A stretch of DNA of 22,767 nt from Nanobdellota archaeon (GTDB lineage Archaea > Nanobdellota > Nanobdellia > Parvarchaeales > Parvarchaeaceae): contig JAKASS010000015.1 in assembly GCA_021818905.1 (NCBI GenBank), forward strand, positions 1-22,767, read 5' to 3'. Positions 1-5,661 of the stretch are shown piece by piece. A program made the position numbers and the translations under genes. The notes beneath the pieces were generated by a model. The model saw only the letters and a list, made by a program, of their open reading frames with translations, made no database searches and was not told the origin of the DNA. Each line of letters starts with the position of its first letter. Positions within the stretch are counted from its first letter, which is position 1.

Positions 1-2
1 AC

Positions 3-107
3 AAGCGCGGACTCGGATGGACGATACCTCAGAGAAGATTCGACAGGATAGACTGTGCCATCCTGTGCCGTTATGTATGGCACAACCTTTTCAGGCTGCG
101 CCAATGA
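3..107 (+). CDS. 3' end of a transposase-like gene (partial)
   Basis: An open frame enters from the left edge and ends at TGA 105-107. The visible 34 residues include RRFDRIDCAILCRYVWHNLF. An aromatic/basic run of this kind just before the stop is common at the C-terminus of DDE transposases of IS4/IS5-type elements, so I read it as the tail of a transposase distinct from the IS5-like copies elsewhere in the window. The catalytic residues are outside the window, so the family cannot be fixed. It lies directly upstream of another IS, which suits an IS cluster. Confidence 0.4.
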   Translation, partial: KRGLGWTIPQRRFDRIDCAILCRYVWHNLFRLRQ

Positions 108-194
108 TTGAATTATGTCCCACAGCCTTCGGTTGCACAACTCATTAATAGAATAGCCGTCTTTACAAGGATATGGCTTCTAATAAGCTTAAAA

Positions 195-219
195 AAGGAT
201 CTTTGTGGAGGAGATCCTT
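195..219 (+). promoter_or_regulatory. Hairpin upstream of IS transposase start (copy 1)
   Basis: AAGGATCT (195-202) and AGATCCTT (212-219) form a perfect 8-bp stem with a 9-base loop, TTGTGGAGG. The hairpin ends 17 bases before ATG 237. A hairpin in the same place, with a different stem sequence, precedes the transposase of the intact copy. It may limit translation or block read-through from outside transcripts; the function is inferred. Confidence 0.5.
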
Positions 220-224
220 CAAAC

Positions 225-239
225 CAGGTGATAAGCATG
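225..239 (+). promoter_or_regulatory. Shine-Dalgarno site deciding the transposase start
   Basis: AGGTGAT (226-232), a classic anti-16S match, lies a few bases before ATG 237-239. It selects this ATG over the upstream TTG at 108 that would extend the frame. The initiation mode differs from the leaderless host genes around it. Confidence 0.6.
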
Positions 240-1165
240 GAAAAGAAGGACTGCCTCCAACGAAGATCTGAGACGGTCATAGCTAAAATAAATCGCGTTC
301 TGCTAAAGGAACCGCAAAGACTTACCGTGATGAATAAAGGAAAGGAAGGAAGACCATTCCTTTATTCGGATGACCTGATCATAGCTATAAGCTTCTTCAG
401 GTCCTATTTCTGCCCAAAGCTAAGGCAGACCGAAGCCCTGGTTCGGAGGATCTACGGCTATTCTCCAGACCATACCACTATAGATAGAAGGTTATCCACG
501 ATAAGGCCGGAATGGACGGTCACCAAAAGCGAAAGGAAAGGCAGGCTCCTCGCCATAGACGCCACGGGGATATCGGTCTCCAATCGCAGAGGATATAGGG
601 ATTCTAGGTATGGTCCCGAGCCGAAGTTCTATAAGCTGCATGCGGTGGTGGACGTGGAGGAGATGGAGATTGTGGACTTCAGGCTGACTTCCGAGCACGT
701 GGCTGATAATCGGAAGTTTCTTGCCGTAGTCAGGGAAGCCGCAAGAAGGGGCGATACCATCTATGCCGACGGGGCCTACGATGCGAAGGAAAACTTCTCT
801 TTTCTTGAGAAGAAAGGGATAAGGTCTGGGATAAAGATAAGACAGACCGCCTCCCCCACTGCTCCAGGCTGTCTTCCGAGGAAGAAGGCGGTAATGGAGC
901 AGTTCTCCTTCCTTCCCCACTCCCATCTGGAGAAGACGCATCCATTGGCGGAGAAAGGCATGGTGTTCTTAAATGAGAAAGAAAGGATGAAGTACTGGCA
1001 GCAGAAATGGAAGGAAAAGGTCGGATACGGGAGAAGATGGCTGGTGGAATCCTTCTTCTCCGCCTTTAGCGGAGGTTCGGGGAGCGCGTATGCTCCCGAA
1101 GGTGGAAGTCCGTGCAGAACGAGCTCAAGCCGAAGGCGATGCTTTACAATAGACTGATCGGCTGA
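237..1165 (+). pseudogene. IS5-family DDE transposase, frameshifted (copy 1)
   Basis: This encodes the transposase of the element. From ATG 237 the protein aligns throughout with the intact copy at 21422-22339. The first catalytic Asp is in LAIDATG (about residue 108), the second in YADGAYD, and the catalytic Glu in WLVESFF. Near 1065-1069 one base is missing: this copy reads GCCTTTAGCGG where copy 2 reads GCCTTCAAGCGG. The frame therefore leaves the conserved KRRFGEHVCSRRWK block, runs through an unrelated tail and stops at 1157. Reading on in the correct frame restores the family C-terminus, ending RLIG at TGA 1163-1165. The shift removes the Lys of the Y(2)R(3)E(6)K signature, so the protein is probably inactive. 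GC content is visibly higher than in the host genes. Confidence 0.8.
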
Positions 1166-1240
1166 AGCGCCAGCAGAGAGAAGATCCGAACGAATCGGAC
1201 AGACTTAGGCTTATTTAAGGGACTTATGCACAAGCGTAAA
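1163..1240 (+). repeat. 78-bp direct repeat (IS 3' end), unit 1
   Basis: This stretch runs from the reconstructed transposase stop to the end of the element. It is repeated at 3284-3361 with one difference that I can see (C1235 versus T3356). It contains a small inverted repeat, TCCGA(ACGAA)TCGGA, at 1185-1199 and ends in the terminal repeat. The near-identity shows that copies 1 and 2 shared this end recently, or were homogenised by recombination. Confidence 0.75.
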
Positions 1241-1261
1241 CGGCCTTATTACTATTTCTAA

Positions 1262-1272
1262 AGCTTATATGA
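1262..1272 (+). promoter_or_regulatory. TATA-like box of the GH15-like gene
   Basis: AGCTTATATGA is centred about 30 bases before ATG 1298. No Shine-Dalgarno sequence lies between it and the ATG, so a leaderless or very short-leader transcript is expected. It lies outside the IS copy 1 right end at 1238, so the insertion left the core promoter intact. Confidence 0.5.
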
Positions 1273-1297
1273 TAGTAGGACTCATATTACTAATTAT

Positions 1298-2710
1298 ATG
1301 TCTTCCATTACTGAAGGATTAGATCGATTAACGGCGCCAGCTAAGGAAAAAAGAAATTTAGAACAACTTCTTTCAGAAAACGAAAGACTCGAGAAGATTA
1401 AGGCAGTAATAAATCATGAACGCAAGCACATAATACCCAGAGGACAGGATTATTCTTATATCCCCGCGTCGCTTACTTACGAGTCCTATAACCACCAGTG
1501 GATTAGAGACTCATCTAAAGGCATATTGCACCTTCTAGAGCTTCTTGATTTTGCCTATGAATCAGGGATGCATTTTTATCTTGGAAAAGACGTAGAAAAT
1601 ATAGAATGTGACCTTGCCAAGTCGATTAATACGCTCTGGAAGGCAGCCGAATTTTTCGTCGAAAATATATCAAAGCATGAAATAAGAGATATATCAAGAT
1701 TAGAATCGAAACTCGGCAAGAATCACGTTTTGGGCAGGTTTGAGATAGACGAAAACACAAACGTAAGGTTATGCGAGGCCGATAGAGGTCAACTCGAAGA
1801 AGGGCGAAGTTGGCAAATGCAATACGATTCTGTGCCCCTTATTATTTTAGCTACAAATAAGTTTATAGCTAGTTATGGAACGGAGCGCATAAAAGAGTCC
1901 ATGCCAATCGCAAAAAAGGTTTTGCCGTGGCTTGCAAGCTATATGATGAACTACTATACAACTCCGTGTGCAGATGCCTGGGAACAATATTACAGTTATA
2001 ATAATGAACCGACAAATAGTGGCAACAAAAACGTTGGAAAAACAATAGATTCTTACAGTTTATCCGCATTATATGCCGGGATCGGTGCGGCAAAAGGACT
2101 GGCTGATACATTGAACGTTCCGCTCCCCGACCTTGATCAAGGTAAGATAGAAGAATTTCTTTTTAGGTATTTTGTATACAAAGCCGATTCACTGGCCGTA
2201 CAGGTTTTATCTAAATCAAAGAAAGAATATGGGGAAACGATGGAAAGCATAGATTCAGAGGCCGTAGAGATTTTTAGACTCTTCAAGCCAAAATCTCTAA
2301 TTGGTTCAGACATAGAATTTAATACTATAAATACAATAGAGAGAACTTTGATTGGAAAAAATACTTTGCCTATAAGATATAAATTCTTCGGCAAAGATGA
2401 AAACATAAAAGACAGCTATTTCGATGGCGGCAGATGGCTACCAAATGGTCTAGAACTTGCTATGTATTACGTAGACACAGGAGAAATAGACAAGGCTAGA
2501 AAAATAATAGAATATGTAGAAAACAAAATATCTTTGGACGGTTCATTGCCAGAGCAGGAATTAGTCGATCCCGCAAGTCCAAATAATGATCCATCAAACT
2601 ATTTTGCAAAGAACGGCAATAGCATGATAAATTGTTTATGGTGGTCCGAGACGGCATACTTAGCAGCCGTATCAAAATATATGCGAGCCGCCATTTCTGC
2701 GAATATCTAA
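1298..2710 (+). CDS. Glycoside hydrolase family 15-like protein (glucoamylase/trehalase type)
   Basis: The 470-residue protein shows the landmarks of an (alpha/alpha)6-barrel GH15 hydrolase. These are the substrate-binding motif HQWIRDSS (67-74), WQMQYDSVP (172-180), ADAWEQYY (225-232) with the expected catalytic acid E229 as in the family's DLWEE, and GSLPEQ (415-420) with the expected base E419. GH15 enzymes release glucose from the non-reducing ends of starch-like glucans or split trehalose. Which substrate applies here is not readable from the sequence. There is no signal peptide or membrane segment, so a cytoplasmic role in storage-glucan or trehalose breakdown is likely. The protein is shorter than usual archaeal glucoamylases (about 600-650 residues), which suggests it lacks the N-terminal beta-domain. 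It is AT-rich like the host core and lies between two IS copies. Confidence 0.65.
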   Translation: MSSITEGLDRLTAPAKEKRNLEQLLSENERLEKIKAVINHERKHIIPRGQDYSYIPASLTYESYNHQWIRDSSKGILHLLELLDFAYESGMHFYLGKDVENIECDLAKSINTLWKAAEFFVENISKHEIRDISRLESKLGKNHVLGRFEIDENTNVRLCEADRGQLEEGRSWQMQYDSVPLIILATNKFIASYGTERIKESMPIAKKVLPWLASYMMNYYTTPCADAWEQYYSYNNEPTNSGNKNVGKTIDSYSLSALYAGIGAAKGLADTLNVPLPDLDQGKIEEFLFRYFVYKADSLAVQVLSKSKKEYGETMESIDSEAVEIFRLFKPKSLIGSDIEFNTINTIERTLIGKNTLPIRYKFFGKDENIKDSYFDGGRWLPNGLELAMYYVDTGEIDKARKIIEYVENKISLDGSLPEQELVDPASPNNDPSNYFAKNGNSMINCLWWSETAYLAAVSKYMRAAISANI

Positions 2711-2760
2711 ATTCAGCAAAAATATTAGATATTATTTAAGGACTAAACTAAGCGTCGGGC

Positions 2761-2922
2761 CTATTCGTTATCTTCATTTTCTGGCTCTTCTTCGCCCTCA
2801 TCAAAATCCCGTTCTTCTTCCTCTTCAAATTCCTGCGCTTCGTCCTTTAATTCGCCTTTGTCCACGACCTCTTCATCGGCGTCTTCCTTCGTTTTTCTTT
2901 CTTTTTTAGCCTTCTTTTTCAT
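2761..2922 (-). CDS. Small hyperacidic protein, 53 residues, unknown function
   Basis: On the minus strand an ATG at 2922 opens a 53-codon frame ending at TAG 2763-2761. The protein has a basic head (MKKKAKKERKTK) and then is almost entirely Glu and Asp, with runs such as EFEEEEERDFDEGEEEPE. It has no Cys and no hydrophobic segment, so it is probably disordered. A TATA-like box CTTTTTATC (2953-2945) is centred 27 bases before the ATG, the same spacing as at neighbouring genes, which is the main reason for calling it real. The charge pattern could suit binding to a basic partner such as a chromatin or ribosomal protein, but no family is recognised. It lies between the GH15-like gene and the truncated IS copy 2. 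Confidence 0.55.
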   Translation of the reverse strand: MKKKAKKERKTKEDADEEVVDKGELKDEAQEFEEEEERDFDEGEEEPENEDNE

Positions 2923-2944
2923 AAAAACAAGTAGTCAAATAAAA

Positions 2945-2953
2945 GATAAAAAG
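2945..2953 (-). promoter_or_regulatory. TATA-like box of the hyperacidic protein gene
   Basis: CTTTTTATC on the minus strand is centred about 27 bases before the start codon at 2922. No ribosome-binding site lies between them, so the transcript is probably leaderless. Confidence 0.5.
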
Positions 2954-3044
2954 CTTTGTTTTTGTCCCGAAACCCCATCTGGGGCACTGGCCGCCTTTAA
3001 TTATACGATTCTTAAAGCTTTAACATCGAGAATATTAGCTAGTT

Positions 3045-3359
3045 GCCTAGAGAGAAAGCATCCCCCCGTCACCGATGGCACCGTACTATTCAATGAACGT
3101 GAAGTGATGCGTTACTACCAGAAGAAATGGAAGGAAAAGGTCGGTTATGGCAGAAGATGGCTGGTAGAATCCTTCTTTTCCGCCTTCAAGCGGAGGTTCG
3201 GAGAGCACGTATGCTCCCGAAGATGGAAGTCTGTGCAGAACGAGCTCAAGCTGAAGGCGATGCTTTACAATAGACTGATCGGCTGAAGCGCCAGCAGAGA
3301 GAAGATCCGAACGAATCGGACAGACTTAGGCTTATTTAAGGGACTTATGCACAAGTGTA
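3045..3359 (+). mobile_element. IS5-family element remnant, copy 2 (5'-truncated)
   Basis: Only the last third of the element is present. Homology to copies 1 and 3 starts near 3045 and runs to the right terminal repeat ACTTATGCACAAGTGTA (3343-3359). No left terminal repeat is seen between the hyperacidic protein gene and 3045. It has the same orientation as copy 1, so the two form direct repeats around the GH15-like and hyperacidic protein genes. Confidence 0.75.
3047..3286 (+). pseudogene. IS5-family transposase, C-terminal fragment (copy 2)
   Basis: The fragment starts around LERKHPPV and carries the catalytic-Glu block intact: YGRRWLVESFFSAFKRRFGE, that is Y(2)R(3)E(6)K, ending RLIG at TGA 3284-3286. 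Both catalytic Asp residues are missing, so it cannot act alone. The first 25-30 codons are clearly diverged from copy 1, while the stretch from about 3125 to the end is nearly identical to it, a mosaic pattern. The open frame extends upstream to about 2858, but that part is antisense to the hyperacidic protein gene and is not transposase. Confidence 0.75.
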
Positions 3360-3361
3360 AA
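3284..3361 (+). repeat. 78-bp direct repeat (IS 3' end), unit 2
   Basis: Partner of the repeat at 1163-1240. It runs from the transposase stop through the terminal repeat of copy 2 and includes the same small inverted repeat, TCCGA(ACGAA)TCGGA (3306-3320). Confidence 0.75.
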
Positions 3362-3453
3362 TGGGGCTTTTATACAAAACGTGGCTTCTCCAGGGACAAT
3401 ATCACTTACAACCATAGTCGGCCCAGTTCCGTTAGTTCCCCGATGATTGCATA

Positions 3454-3843
3454 GTGAATGAATCCGGAGGATATCCTTCCGGATTGTCAGGATCCGTAGT
3501 CGGAGTAAGCGAGCTCCTGACCTACAATTATTCTTCTTCCGGAAGCAGTTCGGCTACGTTGGCTTACTCCCTTCCCACGTCTTCCTACGTCATACTGATG
3601 TTCTCGGGAGAAGGATACAACTCCAGGCTTCCAATGTATCTATCGGGGTCTTATCTGTCGCAGTCGGGCTGCACGCTGGAAAGCAACGAAACGGAGAGCA
3701 TAAGCACAGGTTACTACCTCGGCAATACCCTCGTCTACCTTTGTGCGGAGCGGGCGGGGGGCTATAGCTTCGCAGTTTCCGCGCCTTCCGGAGACAGCTG
3801 GGTCCAGTCGATAAGCGCCGCGGCATACGTGTTCCCGGTATAA
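3454..3843 (+). CDS. Ser/Gly/Tyr-rich ORF, probable remnant of a surface protein
   Basis: A GTG-started frame of 129 codons ends at TAA 3841-3843. The protein is rich in Ser, Gly, Thr and Tyr, with alternating hydrophobic stretches (SSYVILMFSG, LVYLCAERAGGYSFAV) suggesting beta-sandwich extracellular domains. It has two Cys that could pair. There is no signal peptide, TATA box or Shine-Dalgarno site. The segment just upstream (3378-3441), in another frame, reads like similar protein (SPGTISLTTIVGPVP) before a stop. I therefore suspect a frameshifted or 5'-truncated secreted protein rather than a complete gene. GC content and codon use (TCG, TCC, GGA) differ from the AT-rich host genes and resemble the IS elements, which suggests transfer. 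No family recognised. Confidence 0.4.
   Translation: MNESGGYPSGLSGSVVGVSELLTYNYSSSGSSSATLAYSLPTSSYVILMFSGEGYNSRLPMYLSGSYLSQSGCTLESNETESISTGYYLGNTLVYLCAERAGGYSFAVSAPSGDSWVQSISAAAYVFPV
3461..3485. repeat. Near-perfect 25-base palindrome
   Basis: AATCCGGA (3461-3468) and TCCGGATT (3478-3485) enclose GGATATCCT, whose first eight bases are also palindromic. The whole can fold as a 12-bp stem with one unpaired T at 3477. It lies at codons 3-11 of the Ser/Gly-rich ORF. It may be a chance product of Ser/Gly codons or an old recombination or insertion site. Confidence 0.5.
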
Positions 3844-3944
3844 TGGTGCGAGAGAAAATCTTATAATCGCAGCCCCCCCCGGTTTAATGACGCCACCCCC
3901 GATTATTTCTGTAGAAGTAATCCTGGGCAGTTAGTTGCGATGGA

Positions 3945-4961
3945 TTAAGGCAAAAATTCCTTTCCTAATTCTTCAAGTAAATCAACGTGTTTTTCGAAGT
4001 ACACTCGCACCTTTTCAAAACGTCTAACAAGATGAGCAGCCACGGCATTTTTAAGGTCTGTAGGATGGAGAGTCTTTTCAATGAACAATTTTTCTAAGTG
4101 TGCATATGAGTCTATTTCTACATCTCCTCCAAACTTTTCATCTCGCTCTACAATTAGTCGATTTTCTGATGGAAATATCAAAAATTTTGCTATCTGCATA
4201 ACTAGATTGTCTTCTATAACTCCGGCCGGGCAGTAAGCATTCTTAAGTTTTCTGTTTATTGATTCCTCTGAATCATACACTTTTATATGGCTCCCCGGTA
4301 TCGATGAACTCATTTTTGTACCCGGACCTTGCAATGAAGCAATCAAAGGTGTCATTATCTCCGCTCTTTTTCTGTAATCCAATTTAGGCAGGTATTCCCT
4401 AGCATAAGCCATGATATGTCGTTGGTCTATCCCTCCAAATTGTATATCTACATCAAGATACTGCTCATCTAAACACTGCATTATGGGATAAACAAGTTCA
4501 CTTACTTTGGGATTCTTCATCCTAGTGACTTCTGATGCGGCGTGCATAGCTCTTTCGACGGTCGAGACTGTTGATAATTTAAGCATATCAAGAACATAAT
4601 CATGTCCTAATTGAAAATCAGAGCCTTTCACAAATGTTATTTTTTTTGGCCAATCAAATGACAACTCTATGCATTTTTGTGTATATTCTACCCGCTTGTC
4701 TAAATCAGACCATTTTGCTTTGAGATCGTCCAATGCCGCGTGTATATCAGCAAGCAGAATCTTAACTTCTACATTTGCTTTTTGAAAATCAAATATCTTC
4801 CCTAGAGGTATCAGGTGCCCGACATGCAGAGGTCCGGTTGTCGCTCTGCCTATATAAGCAGAGCGCGACTTCTTTTCCTCGAGTAGTTTTTTTAAATCCT
4901 CATCCGTGAGTATTTCGAGCGTATTTCTTTTTATCAATTCAAAATCCGAGGCGTTATCCAT
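3945..4961 (-). CDS. tyrS: Tyrosyl-tRNA synthetase
   Basis: This class I synthetase charges tRNA-Tyr with tyrosine. The 338 residues match the compact archaeal/eukaryal type. The sequence shows the HIGH-like motif HVGH (46-49), ADIHA (71-75) and KMSSS (216-220). The tyrosine-pocket residues known from Methanocaldococcus TyrRS are all in place: Y36, Y158 and Q162 in YPIMQ, D165, and Q180 in GGIDQR. These separate it from TrpRS. The C-terminal region after KMSSS is the anticodon-recognition part, with no extra domain. It is transcribed divergently from the HAD gene. A TATA-like GATATAAG (4990-4983) is centred about 25 bases before ATG 4961, which implies a leaderless mRNA. Confidence 0.93.
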   Translation of the reverse strand: MDNASDFELIKRNTLEILTDEDLKKLLEEKKSRSAYIGRATTGPLHVGHLIPLGKIFDFQKANVEVKILLADIHAALDDLKAKWSDLDKRVEYTQKCIELSFDWPKKITFVKGSDFQLGHDYVLDMLKLSTVSTVERAMHAASEVTRMKNPKVSELVYPIMQCLDEQYLDVDIQFGGIDQRHIMAYAREYLPKLDYRKRAEIMTPLIASLQGPGTKMSSSIPGSHIKVYDSEESINRKLKNAYCPAGVIEDNLVMQIAKFLIFPSENRLIVERDEKFGGDVEIDSYAHLEKLFIEKTLHPTDLKNAVAAHLVRRFEKVRVYFEKHVDLLEELGKEFLP

Positions 4962-4982
4962 TTTATTATCTGAATTTCTGTT

Positions 4983-5013
4983 CTTATATCTCTTGCGTAA
5001 ACTAATTATTTAT
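4983..5013. promoter_or_regulatory. Divergent TATA-like boxes for tyrS and the HAD gene
   Basis: The 70-base gap between the two divergent starts holds GATATAAG on the minus strand (4990-4983, about 25 bases before tyrS) and ATTATTTAT on the plus strand (near 5005-5013, about 24 bases before ATG 5032). No Shine-Dalgarno sequence precedes either start. Confidence 0.5.
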
Positions 5014-5031
5014 CATTTGCATGTAATTTAT

Positions 5032-5661
5032 ATGGTAAAAGCAATCGCATTTGACTTGGATGGCACATTGATAGATAGTACAGATGTCCTGATAGAAGCC
5101 GAAGTGAAGGCGTTCACAATAAAAGGTGCGGTCGTAACTCATTCTGAATTAAAAAACCATGGTAGCACATCTATAAAGGATCTTGCAAAAGCAATTTTAA
5201 AGAGGACGGATGACGAAAGCATAAAGGAACTAAGAGAATTAAGAAAAGAAGAAGTGATGAAAAACTTGGATAAAATAGAAGTTTTCCCAGATACGCTACC
5301 AACTTTAAAGAAACTTAAGAAAAAGGGCATAAAAATGGGGATAGCAACAGGTTTGGGAAGAGATTTATTGCCAGTTTTTCTTAAAAAGACAGGCATAGAT
5401 TTATATTTAAGTACTTTTGTAAGCGCAGATGACGTGAAACTAGGAAAGCCATTTCCAGATGTTTTCTTGAGGGCATTTGAGCTTATGAACGTAAAAACAC
5501 AAGACGGGCTTGTGGTAGGCGATAGCAGAAACGATATCAGAGCAGCAAAGGCAGCGAAAATGCCAAGCGTTTTAATCGCAAGGAACGGGCTTTTTGTCTG
5601 CAAGGCAGACTACGTGATAACTAATCTAAAAGAGCTTATTGAACTTTCAAACAGGATTTAA
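5032..5661 (+). CDS. HAD-superfamily hydrolase (phosphoglycolate phosphatase-like)
   Basis: This 209-residue protein is a HAD phosphatase with all four motifs. Motif I is FDLDGTLIDS with nucleophile D8 and acid/base D10. Motif II is T106 in IATGLGR, motif III is K139 in KLGKP, and motif IV is GDSRND (163-168). The alpha-helical insert after motif I (about 16-85) is a C1-type cap, as in phosphoglycolate phosphatase and beta-phosphoglucomutase. The substrate is not predictable. The open frame extends upstream to 4906, but that part overlaps tyrS antisense, and the TATA-like box near 5009 points to ATG 5032. It converges with the aminotransferase gene, their stop codons sharing bases at 5658-5661. 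Confidence 0.85.
   Translation: MVKAIAFDLDGTLIDSTDVLIEAEVKAFTIKGAVVTHSELKNHGSTSIKDLAKAILKRTDDESIKELRELRKEEVMKNLDKIEVFPDTLPTLKKLKKKGIKMGIATGLGRDLLPVFLKKTGIDLYLSTFVSADDVKLGKPFPDVFLRAFELMNVKTQDGLVVGDSRNDIRAAKAAKMPSVLIARNGLFVCKADYVITNLKELIELSNRI

Larger units (their letters stand above)
126..1238 (+). mobile_element. IS5-family element, copy 1 (defective)
   Basis: This element carries a frameshifted IS5-type transposase. The right terminal repeat ACTTATGCACAAGCGTA (1222-1238) matches the right end of the intact copy at 22393-22409. The left end is less certain. The bases around 126-142 (ending TTGCACAACT) resemble the left repeat of the intact copy, and the next segment (GATATGGCTTCTAATAA, 170-186) matches the same part of the intact copy (GATATGGCGTCTAATAT, 21343 on). 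No target-site duplication is visible, so this copy may be old or recombined. Its right end lies about 25 bases before the promoter of the GH15-like gene. Confidence 0.7.

Noticed and set aside
108-236. TTG-started N-terminal extension of the copy 1 transposase
   Set aside because: It has no counterpart in copy 3; the Shine-Dalgarno site and alignment point to ATG 237.
492-961. Open frames on the minus strand inside IS copy 1
   Set aside because: They are antisense shadows of the GC-rich transposase, with no promoter or recognisable protein.
1060-1075. Programmed frameshift in IS copy 1
   Set aside because: There is no slippery heptamer with a following structure, and copies 2 and 3 read straight through; a deletion explains it better.
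126-1250. Target-site duplication around IS copy 1
   Set aside because: The flanks at both candidate ends share no 8-10 base repeat.
2973-2984. CCCCATCTGGGG inverted repeat
   Set aside because: A 4-bp stem with a 4-base loop is too short to support a terminator or RNA, and no tRNA-like context surrounds it.
2858-3050. Upstream half of the frame that ends in the copy 2 transposase fragment
   Set aside because: It is antisense to the hyperacidic protein gene and its promoter, and its residues do not match the transposase of the other copies.
4906-5031. Upstream extension of the HAD phosphatase frame
   Set aside because: It is antisense to tyrS and its promoter; the HAD nucleophile motif begins a few residues after ATG 5032.
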